A stretch of 64,000 bases of DNA from VRUE01 sp963714155. Lineage in GTDB: Bacteria; Actinomycetota; Thermoleophilia; Solirubrobacterales; 70-9. This document shows positions 40,919-49,437 of this stretch, piece by piece. The stretch covers positions 992,001-1,056,000 of the forward strand of contig OY970236.1 of assembly GCA_963714155.1 (NCBI GenBank), read 5' to 3'. The position numbers and the translations under genes are program-made. Below the pieces are notes generated by a model. The model did no database searches and was not told the DNA's origin. It saw nothing but the letters and a program-made list of their open reading frames with translations. Position 1 is the first letter of the stretch. Each line of letters starts with the position of its first letter.

Positions 40919-42121
40919 CTATTTGCTCACCAGCCTGAAAACAGGCCCTTGCTGGGAGCAGACGTAGAGACGCCCACGGCTGTCTTCGCCGAACGAGGTG
41001 GGGGAGCTGACGGTGAGGCCGGTCCTGCGATCGTCGCTCGCCCGCCGCAGGTGGGGGACGAGGCTGCGCAGCACGCCGGAGCAGTAGTCGGCGTAGAGGT
41101 AGCGGCTGCGCAATGAGGGGGGACCGCCGGGGCCGACCAGGTAGCCGCCGATGATCGTGCAGGTGCCGCCGTCGCGGCCCCGGTCGTAGGCCATGATCGG
41201 CTTGACCGTGTCGCCGGGGTCCGGGGTGTCGCCGTCTTCTTCTTCGTAGGGTCGGTAGCCCTCGAAGGCATCCCAACCGAAATTGGCGCCGCTGGCGGCG
41301 GCGACGGTGGTGTAGTCGAGCTCCTCGAAGCGATTCTGGCCGACGTCGCCGATCGCGATTCGCGGTTGCCCGGCGCTTGTCGTGTCGAAGGAGAAGCGGA
41401 AGGGGTTGCGCAGGCCGTAGGAGTAGATCTCGTCCCGTCCCGGCTTGCCGACGAAGGGATTGTCGGCCGGGACCGAGTAGGGCCGGCCGCCACTTGGCCG
41501 CGGGTCGATGCGGAGCAGCTTGCCGAGCAGGCTCTCCTTGTTCTGGGCGTTGTTGGGAGGGTCGCCACCGGCTCCACCGTCGCCGGTGCCGAAGTAGAGG
41601 AGATCGCCGAGGAACTGCAGCTGGCCGCCGTTGTGGTTGGCGTTGAGCGAGTGGGGGATCTCGATCACCGGACGGCGGCTGCTGCGACTTGCTCGAGTCG
41701 CACTCGCACGCTTCAGCTCGTCGACGCGGATGTCGCCGGCGTTGTCCGTGTAATAGGCGTAGAAGCGGCCGCTCTGTCGGTAGTCCGGCGGAAAGGCGAT
41801 CGAGAGCAGCCCGCGCTCGCCGCCGTCGCCGACCAGGCCCCTGATGTCGAGGAAGGGGCGAGAGAGCTTGTGACCGTCGCTCAGCACGGCGACCCTTCCC
41901 GGCTGTTCGACGACGAAGAGCAAACGCGGATAGCCGGGTGCGCTCGCTACATAGGTCGGACTTTCGAAGTTGCCGATGCGCTTCAGCCCGAGGCCCGCGC
42001 GCTGTGCAGTGGCCTGTCCGGTTGACTGCTCAGTCGGGTGCTGCTTCGCCGTGCCGCAGGCTGGCAGTGCAACTAGGGCGAGCGCCGAGAGGAGGACGCT
42101 CGAAATGGCTCGTTGCCTCAC
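40919..42121 (-). CDS. PQQ-dependent glucose/sorbosone-type sugar dehydrogenase, lipoprotein
   Basis: 400 residues, exported and lipid-anchored: signal peptide from VRQRAISSVLLSALALV to the lipobox L-P-A-C. The body is a beta-propeller of the GSDH family: GLVGDGGERGLLSIAFPPDY, EIPHSLNANHNGGQLQF with the active-site His, LYFGTGDGGAGGDPPNNAQN, IYSYGLRNPFRFSFD and GANFGWDAFEGY are all hallmark blocks. It oxidises an aldose at the outer face using PQQ. GTG 42121 lies 7 nt after TAGCGT, supporting that start over the upstream ATG 42142. A GACTG-CT-CAGTC palindrome lies within codons 29-33, resembling the operators above. Confidence 0.85.
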   Translation of the reverse strand: MRQRAISSVLLSALALVALPACGTAKQHPTEQSTGQATAQRAGLGLKRIGNFESPTYVASAPGYPRLLFVVEQPGRVAVLSDGHKLSRPFLDIRGLVGDGGERGLLSIAFPPDYRQSGRFYAYYTDNAGDIRVDELKRASATRASRSSRRPVIEIPHSLNANHNGGQLQFLGDLLYFGTGDGGAGGDPPNNAQNKESLLGKLLRIDPRPSGGRPYSVPADNPFVGKPGRDEIYSYGLRNPFRFSFDTTSAGQPRIAIGDVGQNRFEELDYTTVAAASGANFGWDAFEGYRPYEEEDGDTPDPGDTVKPIMAYDRGRDGGTCTIIGGYLVGPGGPPSLRSRYLYADYCSGVLRSLVPHLRRASDDRRTGLTVSSPTSFGEDSRGRLYVCSQQGPVFRLVSK

Positions 42122-42145
42122 AAGACTCACGCTACCCGGCAACGC

Positions 42146-42808
42146 CTATTTCTTTTCGACGACTTCTCCGCTGTCGGTCACTTCGGTGTTGCGCTCGGCC
42201 GAGCTGATTTTCACCGAGATGGAGCCCCCCGGGGCGACTCCGCCGCCGGTCTCGGCTTTGGTTTTGTCGCTGAGCCCGGCCTCGATTCCGTAGACCAGCG
42301 TGTAGTTACCGGCCCTGACCGCGCTCAGCTTCCAGATCACGTTTGCAGTCGCGTCCTTCTTCAGCGCGCCGAAGTCAAATGTCTTTGGGTTTGACGTGGC
42401 GGCACCACCGTTCGCCGAGGAGCCGGCGAACTTCGGGTAATGCTCGGCGAGCACCCAGATCGGCCTGTCGGGCTGGGCAAGTTCGGGCTGAGGATCGTGG
42501 ATCCCAAACGGCAGGGTGGACCCCTCGCCCTCCTCGCCCTTGATCGAGACGTTCACGGTCAGGGCGGGAATGGTCTTGTCGCCCGTGTTGCGGACGCCAA
42601 GTTTGAGCAGGTAGGTCTGGCCCAGTTGCTGCTTGGTCGGGAAGCTGGCGTCGGTCACCTGGACTCGATAGGTGCCTTCGGCCTCGTTCGCGTCCGAGGA
42701 CGGTTCGTCGCCGCAGGCGGCGATCGAGAGAGCGATGACCATGGCCAGGACAGCGACAACCGCGCCACGGTGGCGCTGACGCGAGACCTCTGTTGCGTGC
42801 CCCCCCAA
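42146..42808 (-). CDS. Lipoprotein of unknown function
   Basis: 220 residues. Signal peptide ends at the lipobox S-I-A-A-C (about residue 30); the mature part is beta-rich: GTYRVQVTDASFPTKQQLGQ, VRNTGDKTIPALTVNV, KKDATANVIWKLSAVRAGNYTLVYGI, which looks like an Ig/CARDB-type sandwich. No domain named. No ATG suits; a TTG at 42808, 9 nt after TATGTT on the minus strand, gives the complete signal peptide, while the long frame to 42970 begins inside the divergent region. It faces the lipid ABC transporter operon and could be its substrate-binding partner, which would fill the absence of Mce proteins; that is speculative. Confidence 0.7.
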   Translation of the reverse strand: MGGHATEVSRQRHRGAVVAVLAMVIALSIAACGDEPSSDANEAEGTYRVQVTDASFPTKQQLGQTYLLKLGVRNTGDKTIPALTVNVSIKGEEGEGSTLPFGIHDPQPELAQPDRPIWVLAEHYPKFAGSSANGGAATSNPKTFDFGALKKDATANVIWKLSAVRAGNYTLVYGIEAGLSDKTKAETGGGVAPGGSISVKISSAERNTEVTDSGEVVEKK

Positions 42809-42910
42809 AGCGGTCGGAACATACCATGGGGTTTCGCCTGCTCCGAAGCGGGTTAGCCCGAACTCAACAGAGCCCGCTGGCGCATCGCATAGACTCGCCT
42901 CAGGAGGAGG

Positions 42911-43720
42911 ATGATGGTCGGATCCGCGGTCAACAGGGCATTCTTGCCCGCCAAGTCGCTGTTCGAACAAGTCGGGGACATGATGATCCTCACTGCGCGC
43001 ACGCTCGTGTCCGCGGTGAAGCCTCCCTATCCCTACGGCGAGGAGTTCATCGGCCAGTTTCTCTTCGCCCTGCAGCTCTGCTGGTTCCCGCTGCTGATCT
43101 CGACCGTGGCCTTCGGTTTCGGCGCCCCGGGCCTGCAGGCTTCTAACTTCCTCTCGCTCTTCGGCGCCCTCGATCGGCTCGGCGGCTTCTTCGTCCTAGC
43201 CTCTATCCGCGAGTTTGCTCCCTTCGTCACCGCGGTCGTCGTCGCCGGCGTCGCCGGCACCGCGATCACCGCCGACCTCGGCGCCCGCAAGATTCGCGAG
43301 GAGCTCGACGCCCTGCAGGTGCTCGGCGTCGACCCGATCAAGAACCTGGTCGTGCCGCGCTTCCTGGCGCTGATGCTGATCACCGGCCTGCTCGACATCT
43401 ACGCCCTGGTCTTCGGCATCACCGGCGGCATCGGCGCCGAGCTGCTCTACCACCAGTCGCTCGGCGGCTTCTTCGCCACGCTCTTCTCCAACGCCTCGGT
43501 CACCGACCTCTGGGGCTCGGTGATCAAGTGCACTCTCTTCGGCGCGATCATTGCCGTGGTCTGCTCATACAAGGGGATGACTGCGTCCGGAGGCGCCGCC
43601 GGCGTCGGCCGCGCCGTCAACCAGGCGGTGGTGATCGCCTTCATGGGTGTCTTCGCCTTCAACTACGCCTTCACCCAGACCCTGCTCGCCACCAACCCGG
43701 AGCTGCAGACGATCCGATGA
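42911..43720 (+). CDS. MlaE/YrbE-type lipid ABC transporter permease 1
   Basis: 269 residues with the YrbE/MlaE core: FALQLCWFPLLISTVAFGFG, ASIREFAPFVTAVVVAGVAGTAITADLGARKIREELDALQVLGVDPIKNLVVPRFLAL (quoted as landmarks: TAITADLGARKIREELDAL) and a C-terminal ITGGIG and YKGMTASGGAAGVG. The E-D-A-L/G-V-x-P motif is typical. AGGAGGAGG precedes ATG ATG; the -10 box TAGACT is at 42890. First of a coupled set: permease 2 starts in its stop (ATGA). Family members move phospholipids or sterols across the envelope. Confidence 0.85.
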   Translation: MMVGSAVNRAFLPAKSLFEQVGDMMILTARTLVSAVKPPYPYGEEFIGQFLFALQLCWFPLLISTVAFGFGAPGLQASNFLSLFGALDRLGGFFVLASIREFAPFVTAVVVAGVAGTAITADLGARKIREELDALQVLGVDPIKNLVVPRFLALMLITGLLDIYALVFGITGGIGAELLYHQSLGGFFATLFSNASVTDLWGSVIKCTLFGAIIAVVCSYKGMTASGGAAGVGRAVNQAVVIAFMGVFAFNYAFTQTLLATNPELQTIR

Positions 43721-44514
43721 ACGCCTGGCTCGAGGTCCCGCGCGGCTGGCTCGACTCCTTCGGCGAGATCGCCCGCTTCGGCTCGCGCATCGCCGGTCTC
43801 GTCTACAGCGGTCGCGTCCTGCGCTTCTTCGGCGAGAGCCTGCGCCAGGCCGGGATCCTGGTCCTCGGCTCGGCGCTGATCATCTGGGGCCTCGTCTTCA
43901 TCCTCGGCCTGCAGTGCGGGATCGAGGGTGCCTACCTGCTGCGTGCCCAGGGCGCGCCCGCCTACGCCGGCGTCTTCTCGGCTTGGTGTGACCTGCGCGA
44001 GATCATGCCCTACGCCTTCGGCTACATGCTGGCGGCCAAGGTCGGCACCGGCATCGTCGCCGAGCTCGGCGCAATGCGGATCTCCGACGAGATCGACGCG
44101 CTCGAGGTGATGGGCGTACCTCCCGTCACCTTCCTCTGCGCGACCCGCCTGCTCGCCGCCTGGATCGCCTTCCCCTTCATGTACCTCTGCGGGATCGGGA
44201 TCATGTACTTCGCCAGCTACCTGGCGGTCGTCCAGCAGATTGGCGACGTCTCCTCGGGTGGCTATCTGCTGATCTTCTGGATGTTCCAGAACCCGCCAGA
44301 TCTGTTCTTCAGCTTGATCAAGGGCATGTTCATGGCCACCGCCATAGTCATGGTCGGTTGCTATTACGGCTACACGGCGTCGGGCGGCCCGGTCGGGGTC
44401 GGCACCGCCACCGCGAAGTCGATGGTCCTCAATATCGTCTTGGTTCACATCATCGGGATGCTTGGCACCCTTGTCTTCTGGGGAGCCAACCCGCGGGCAC
44501 CGATAGGAGGCTGA
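43717..44514 (+). CDS. MlaE/YrbE-type lipid ABC transporter permease 2
   Basis: 265 residues, paralogous to permease 1: SLRQAGILVLGSALIIWGLV, then GYMLAAKVGTGIVAELGAMRISDEIDALEVMGVPP and CYYGYTASGGPVGVG. Actinobacterial Mce systems always have two YrbE proteins, as here. The stop (GGA GGC TGA) doubles as the ribosome site of the ATPase gene. Confidence 0.85.
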   Translation: MNAWLEVPRGWLDSFGEIARFGSRIAGLVYSGRVLRFFGESLRQAGILVLGSALIIWGLVFILGLQCGIEGAYLLRAQGAPAYAGVFSAWCDLREIMPYAFGYMLAAKVGTGIVAELGAMRISDEIDALEVMGVPPVTFLCATRLLAAWIAFPFMYLCGIGIMYFASYLAVVQQIGDVSSGGYLLIFWMFQNPPDLFFSLIKGMFMATAIVMVGCYYGYTASGGPVGVGTATAKSMVLNIVLVHIIGMLGTLVFWGANPRAPIGG

Positions 44515-44521
44515 CTAGGCT

Positions 44522-45499
44522 ATGAGCATGGACGACCCGACCCGACCCGACGACGCCGAGTTCGAGGCAGAGGCGGAAACGACCGCCGAGGCGGCAGAGC
44601 CGGTTGCGCCCGCGCCCCCGAACGGCGACCCCTACGTCAGCGAGGACGGCCTGACCATGGGGCGTGACTTCGTCATCCCCGGCGTCGACCCGAGCGAGTC
44701 GGACCCCTACCGCTTCCACACCGGCCGCAAGCGCGACCACGGCGGCGAGGACGCGATCGAGATCATCGACCTGGTCAAGCAGTTCGGCCGCGCCCGCATC
44801 CTCAACGGCCTCAACCTCGGCCTGCCCGAGGACCAGATCTCGATGGTGCTCGGTCCGTCGGGCACGGGCAAGAGCGTGCTGATCAAGCACATCGTCGGCC
44901 TGCTCTATCCCGATTCGGGTGACGTGCTCGTGCACGGCGAGTCGATCCCCAACATGACCGACGACGAACTCTTCGAGGTGCGCAAGAAGTTCGGCCTGCT
45001 CTTCCAGGACGGCGCCCTCTTCGGTTCGATGAACATCTACGACAACACCGCCTTCCCGCTGCGCCAGCACACCGACAAGAGCGAGGAAGAGATCGGCGAG
45101 ATCTGCAACCGCCGGCTCAAGGAGGTCGGGCTCAGCGAGGCGATCTACAAGATGCCGAACGAGCTCTCCGGCGGTATGCGCAAGCGCGCCGGCTTCGCCC
45201 GGGCCCTGGTGCTGGAACCGGCGATCGTGATGTTCGACGAGCCCGATTCAGGTCTCGATCCGGTGCGCACGGCACTGCTCTGCGAGCTCGTCCGCGAGGT
45301 GCACGAGGAGAACGGCGGCTGCTACCTCGTGATCAGCCACGACCTCAACACCGCCCGGCGTGTCTCCGATTTCATCGCCGTGCTCTGGAACGGCAAGATC
45401 GTCGAGTCGGGTCCGAAGGAGGAGTTGTTCGACTCCGAAAACCGCTTCGTTAGTCAGTTCCTCAACGCGGACGTCACCGGCCCGCTCTCGATGGATTGA
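44522..45499 (+). CDS. Mkl/MlaF-type ABC transporter ATP-binding protein
   Basis: 325 residues. A 70-residue acidic N-terminal extension precedes the ATPase: SMVLGPSGTGKSVLIKHIVGL (Walker A), NELSGGMRKRAGFARALVLEP (signature) and AIVMFDEPDSGLDPVRTALL (Walker B, D-loop), VISHDLNTARRV. Typical of Mce-associated Mkl proteins. In Mce operons the ATPase is usually encoded away from the YrbE genes; here it is directly downstream. The RND gene starts in its stop (TTGA overlap). Confidence 0.85.
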   Translation: MSMDDPTRPDDAEFEAEAETTAEAAEPVAPAPPNGDPYVSEDGLTMGRDFVIPGVDPSESDPYRFHTGRKRDHGGEDAIEIIDLVKQFGRARILNGLNLGLPEDQISMVLGPSGTGKSVLIKHIVGLLYPDSGDVLVHGESIPNMTDDELFEVRKKFGLLFQDGALFGSMNIYDNTAFPLRQHTDKSEEEIGEICNRRLKEVGLSEAIYKMPNELSGGMRKRAGFARALVLEPAIVMFDEPDSGLDPVRTALLCELVREVHEENGGCYLVISHDLNTARRVSDFIAVLWNGKIVESGPKEELFDSENRFVSQFLNADVTGPLSMD

Positions 45500-48033
45500 G
45501 CTCGATCGCGGCGTGGGCTGTCCGCCACGCGCGGGCGGTCCTTGCGGTCTCGGCGGTACTCGCGATCGCGGCGGCGTTTGCCGCGACCCAGCTTTCCACC
45601 GACGCCGGCACCGACACCCTCCTCGACCGCGACAGCGAGAGCTATCGCGCCACCGAACGGGTGCGTGAAGTCTTCGGCGAAGAACCGGTGGTCGTGGTTG
45701 CCGAGGGCGACCTGCAGGAACTGATCCTCACGCCCAACCTCGGTCGCTTGCTGCGGCTCGAGGGCTGTCTCTCGGGCAAGGTGCCGAAAGGCGCCAAGCC
45801 GATTCCCGGGCCCTGCGCCGAGCTGGCGCAGCTGCACCCGGTGCAGTTCCTCGCCGGGCCCGGCACCTTCCTCAACGAGGCGGTGATCCAGATCGACCGC
45901 CAGCTGCAGCGGCTCGCTGCCAGCGTGCCGCCCGCCCAGTTGCGTGAATTCCTGCTCCAGGTAGCTGCTCGCTACGGCATCACCAGCGTGCCCAGCATCA
46001 GCAACCCGGATTTCCTCGCCTCGGTTGTCTTTGACCTGCGCCGTGGTCGCGGCACGCCGAAGGCGCGCTTGGCCTACCTCTTTCCCAACAACCACTCGAC
46101 CCAGATCGTTCTGCGCCTGCGGCCCGATCTCAGTGATGGCGAACGCACTCGCGCGTTGGAGCTGATCCGGGAAGCGGTTGACGACACGACCCCGCGTCAG
46201 GCCTGTACCTACAAGGGGCAGCCGGAGGCCTGCTTCGGCTTGCACGGAGCCGGCACCTACACCGTCAGCGGCGCACCGATCGTGATCGAAGGGATCACGG
46301 GGGCGCTGAAGCGGGCGCTGCTGATCCTCTTCGCCGTCGCGATCCTGGTCATGGGGCTGACGCTGCTGCTGGTCTTCCGCTCACGCTGGCGTCTGCTGCC
46401 GCTGGCGATCGCGTTGGCGACGGTGGCGCTGGTCTTCGGTCTGCTCGATCTCGTCGGCGGCTCGCTGACGATCGCCTCGATCGCGACGATGCCGATCCTG
46501 ATCGGGCTGGTCGTTGACTACGCGATTCAGTTGCAGGCGCGCTATGACGAGGCATTCGTTGCCGGCGTCAGCCCGACGGATGCGGCCCGTACCGCAGCTG
46601 GCCGGGCCGGGCCGACAATCGCCACCGCTTGCCTGGCGACGGCGGCGGGCTTTCTGGCTCTCCTGTTGTCGCCGATTCCGATGGTCCAGGACTTCGGCCT
46701 CCTGCTCGTCGTCGGGATCGCGATCGGCTTGGGTCTCGCGCTCACGGTTGGCTTTGCGGCTCTCGGCCTTCGACCTCGGATGGAAGCAGGGGGTGCCCCT
46801 CCGCTTGCTGGGTTTTTCGCCACAGCGTTTCCGGCACTAGTGGAGTGGGCAGGGCGAAAAAGAGGACGCCGCGCGCATCCGGGGCACCCCCTGCCCCCAT
46901 CTGAGCGCATCCTGGGACTCGCCCTCGGTCATCCGCGGCGGGTGTTGGCGATTGGCGGAGCGCTGGCGGTGCTGGGCTGGGGGCTTGGCACCCAGATCGA
47001 GACCGTGTCCGATATCCGCTCGCTGGCGCCGCAGGGGTTGCGGGAGATCGAGGATTTGGATCAGGTGCAGGAGGCGACGGGGGTGTCGGGGCAGTTGCAG
47101 GTTGGTGTTGAAGCTGAGGATCTCTCGGATCCGGCGACTATTCGGTGGATGGCGGACTTCAAGCAGCGGGTGCTGCGGGAGAACGGGTTTACGGAGCCGC
47201 GGCCGAGCTGTCTGGAGGCGGAAATCTGCCCTGGGCCGGCGCTCTCGGACTTCCTCGTCAGCGGTAAGGGGGAGGAGCAGCTGAGCCAGCGCGACGTTCG
47301 CGCGACGTTGCGGGAACTGCCTGCTTACTCGCTCGCGCAGCTGGCGCCGGTCGATCCGCAGACCGGGTTGCCGGGACACTTGGCCCTGCTGAGCTTCGGC
47401 ATTCGGTCGCAGTCGCTGGAGCGACAGCAGGCGCTGATCGAGCGGGTGCGTTCGGAGGTGGGGGAGTCCGGCTCACCGGGTGGGCCGCCGGCGGGAGTGA
47501 AGGTGCGCTTTGCCGGGCTGCCGGTGATCGCCGCCGCCGCGGCCGCTGACCTCTCGAGCAGCCGTTACTGGCTGACGCTGGCCGGGCTCGTCGCGGTGGC
47601 CTTGGTGTTGCTCCTCGCTTACCGCTCGTGGCGCCGGGCGCTGATACCGCTGATTCCGGTGCTGCTCGCTACCGGCTGGTCCTCGTTGGTCCTCTGGCTC
47701 AGCCAGATCCCGCTCAACCCGATGTCGGCGGCGCTGGGGGCGCTGACGATCGCGATCGCAACCGAGTTCAGCGTCATCCTCTCGGCTCGATTCCGCGAGG
47801 AGCGGGGCGGGGGCTCGGACGTCGCCGAGGCGATCCGGGCCGCTTACGCCCGCACCGGCCCCGCCGTTTTCGCCTCAGCGGTGACGGTCATCGCCGGCTT
47901 TGCCGTCCTGATCGTCAGTGATGTCGGCATGTTGCGGGACTTTGGCTTCGTCACCGTGATCGACCTCGCTGTGGCGCTGCTCGGCGTAATGATTGCCTTG
48001 CCCGCCGCGCTCGTCTGGCTGGAGCAGCGGTGA
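45496..48033 (+). CDS. RND/MMPL-family transporter (hydrophobe exporter)
   Basis: 845 residues, two halves each with a large outer loop and about six helices: helix 1 at ARAVLAVSAVLAIAAAF, first helix block around ALLILFAVAILVMGLTLLL to FGLLLVVGIAIGLGLALTV, second from LTLAGLVAVALVLLLAYR to IDLAVALLGVMIALPAALV. TMPILIGLVVDYAIQLQARYDEA is the proton-relay-type segment. MMPL/HpnN-type proteins export lipids; the overlap with the YrbE-Mkl set suggests one lipid transport route. TTG start overlaps the Mkl stop. Between the halves (residues about 427-470) the protein carries the translation of palindromic element B, AGGAPPLAGFFATAFPALV. Confidence 0.8.
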   Translation: MSSIAAWAVRHARAVLAVSAVLAIAAAFAATQLSTDAGTDTLLDRDSESYRATERVREVFGEEPVVVVAEGDLQELILTPNLGRLLRLEGCLSGKVPKGAKPIPGPCAELAQLHPVQFLAGPGTFLNEAVIQIDRQLQRLAASVPPAQLREFLLQVAARYGITSVPSISNPDFLASVVFDLRRGRGTPKARLAYLFPNNHSTQIVLRLRPDLSDGERTRALELIREAVDDTTPRQACTYKGQPEACFGLHGAGTYTVSGAPIVIEGITGALKRALLILFAVAILVMGLTLLLVFRSRWRLLPLAIALATVALVFGLLDLVGGSLTIASIATMPILIGLVVDYAIQLQARYDEAFVAGVSPTDAARTAAGRAGPTIATACLATAAGFLALLLSPIPMVQDFGLLLVVGIAIGLGLALTVGFAALGLRPRMEAGGAPPLAGFFATAFPALVEWAGRKRGRRAHPGHPLPPSERILGLALGHPRRVLAIGGALAVLGWGLGTQIETVSDIRSLAPQGLREIEDLDQVQEATGVSGQLQVGVEAEDLSDPATIRWMADFKQRVLRENGFTEPRPSCLEAEICPGPALSDFLVSGKGEEQLSQRDVRATLRELPAYSLAQLAPVDPQTGLPGHLALLSFGIRSQSLERQQALIERVRSEVGESGSPGGPPAGVKVRFAGLPVIAAAAAADLSSSRYWLTLAGLVAVALVLLLAYRSWRRALIPLIPVLLATGWSSLVLWLSQIPLNPMSAALGALTIAIATEFSVILSARFREERGGGSDVAEAIRAAYARTGPAVFASAVTVIAGFAVLIVSDVGMLRDFGFVTVIDLAVALLGVMIALPAALVWLEQR
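46775..46905. repeat. Palindromic element B, inside the RND gene
   Basis: Outer arms 46775-46799 and 46881-46905 pair at 22 of 25 positions, with a perfect 14-bp core (GCAGGGGGTGCCCC / GGGGCACCCCCTGC). The nested inner pair is TTTTTCGCC (46813-46821) and GGCGAAAAA (46853-46861). It shares with element A (read on its minus strand) CCGCTT followed a few nt later by TTTTTCG, and on the other side GCGTC before CTTTTTCG. Both are read in the same phase (Pro-Leu-...-Phe-Phe). It lies in the linker between the two transporter halves. Confidence 0.65.
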
Positions 48034-48689
48034 GGGATCGTTACTCGCTCGTCGTCGGCTTGATCTTTGCCGCCGTGATCTTGATCGCGGTGATCAACAC
48101 GCTGGGGGACAAGGACGAAGGCATCCTCGGGCTCGACAAGCTGGAGAGCCGCTGGGCTCTGCCCGAGTTCGCCGTCCCCCGCGCCAACGGGTCGCTTGAA
48201 GGGGATGCGAACCTTGCCCAGGACGATTGCGAAACCTCTCAGACGCCCTGCCCCAAGTCCGCGCAGCGCGAGCCCGCCTGCCGGATCTCGACCCCCGGCG
48301 CGCTGCGCGTCTGTGATTACTTCGCGCGACCGCTGGTGATCTCGTTCTGGTTCTCGCGCGGCGGTAGCAACTGCAGCGAACAGCAGGAGGTGGTTGATCA
48401 GGTCTATCGGCGTTACCGTGGGCGGGTGAACTTCTTCTCCCTCGATATTCGCGACGATCGCGACACCGTCCGTGAGCTGATCGATCGCAACGGCTGGGAG
48501 ATGCCAGTCGGCTATGACCATGATGGGGCGGTCGCCGGCCTCTACAGGGTGGGTGGCTGCCCGACCTTCGCCTACGTGTACCCCGGTGGCACCCTGTGGG
48601 ACGCGACGGTTGGTGAGTTGACCGCACGTCAGCTGGAAGCCCGCAGCGACGATCTCTTGCGGGCCACCCGCGAGGCGGAGGTCGGCTGA
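48030..48689 (+). CDS. Membrane-anchored thioredoxin-like protein
   Basis: 219 residues: one N-terminal helix (YSLVVGLIFAAVILIAVI), then a thioredoxin/TlpA-like fold: LPEFAVPRANG strand, ARPLVISFWFSRGGSNCSEQQEVV where the active-site W-C-x-x-C is replaced by S-R-G-G-S-N-C, and GGCPTFAYVYPGG as the cis-Pro loop. The extra Cys between (QDDCETSQTPCPK, EPACRIS) could form other disulfides. It probably acts in the extracytoplasmic space. GTG start overlaps the RND stop. Catalysis by one Cys only would be atypical of TlpA. Confidence 0.7.
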   Translation: MRDRYSLVVGLIFAAVILIAVINTLGDKDEGILGLDKLESRWALPEFAVPRANGSLEGDANLAQDDCETSQTPCPKSAQREPACRISTPGALRVCDYFARPLVISFWFSRGGSNCSEQQEVVDQVYRRYRGRVNFFSLDIRDDRDTVRELIDRNGWEMPVGYDHDGAVAGLYRVGGCPTFAYVYPGGTLWDATVGELTARQLEARSDDLLRATREAEVG

Positions 48690-49361
48690 GTGGCTCAGTC
48701 GGGGGCCGCCGGGTCTGATCTTGGTTGGGAGCCGGCCCCTAAGCAGGGTTGGGTAGCACCCCGGATTGCCGCTGAGTTTCCCGGCCTGGGCATCGCCTGG
48801 GTCGAGCTCGATGGCAAGCAGTCGCGCAGCCCCGAGCCGGTGCGGCGTCGCCTGCGCGACCTCTCCGATCGCTTCTATGGCTCGCACGCGATTCATCTGC
48901 GCGAGCGACCGATTCCCTGGGCCTACCGTGTCTTCTTCCGTCAGATCGGTCTCGACCCCGATCAAACCCGCACTCCGATCGAGCAGCTTGCGCTCGATCG
49001 CCTGCACGACGGCGCCTTTGTCAGCCACGGCCTGCCCGTCGATGCGCTCACGATTGCCACGATTGAGACCGGCGTCGCCCTGCGTGTCTTCGACATGTCT
49101 CGGATTCAGGGCGAGCTCTGCATTCGTGACTCGGCACCCGGTGAGTCGCTGCCGGGCAAGCCGGCCAAGCTGGCCCAGGGCACGCTGACGATCGCCGATG
49201 GTCGAGTGCCGCTGGCCTTGCTCTTCGGCGGGCCGGCGAGTGACCGTGAGATCGATACGGATGCGAATCGCATCGCGATCGTCGCGGTGCAGGTGAAGGG
49301 CGTACCGCAGGCAGCGGTCGATGAGGCGCTCTGGATCGCCAGCGCGGCGATCCAGGCCTGA
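48690..49361 (+). CDS. B3/4 domain (phenylalanyl-tRNA synthetase beta-like) protein
   Basis: 223 residues from GTG 48690 directly after the previous stop. FYGSHAIHLRERPIPWAYRVFFRQIGLDPDQTRTPIEQLALDRLHDG is the B3/4 fold that stand-alone editing-like proteins share with PheT (landmarks quoted in pieces), with VSHGLPVDALTIATIETGV and a C-terminal IVAVQVKGVPQ. Such proteins are thought to act on misacylated tRNA or amino acids; function unproven. It is the last gene of the operon beginning at 42911, probably transcribed with it. Confidence 0.75.
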   Translation: MAQSGAAGSDLGWEPAPKQGWVAPRIAAEFPGLGIAWVELDGKQSRSPEPVRRRLRDLSDRFYGSHAIHLRERPIPWAYRVFFRQIGLDPDQTRTPIEQLALDRLHDGAFVSHGLPVDALTIATIETGVALRVFDMSRIQGELCIRDSAPGESLPGKPAKLAQGTLTIADGRVPLALLFGGPASDREIDTDANRIAIVAVQVKGVPQAAVDEALWIASAAIQA

Positions 49362-49380
49362 TCGTGCGTTTTCGCATTCC

Positions 49381-49392
49381 TTAACCGGTTAA
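49381..49392. promoter_or_regulatory. Perfect palindrome TTAACCGGTTAA
   Basis: A 12-bp perfect palindrome, 27 nt upstream of a TACACT box (49419-49424) that serves the gene at 49438. Position over the -35 region suits an operator. It is rich in A/T compared with the surroundings. Binder unknown. Confidence 0.45.
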
Positions 49393-49437
49393 TCGTTTTC
49401 GGCGGCGGCAGGGTGATTTACACTCGATTTGGGTCTT

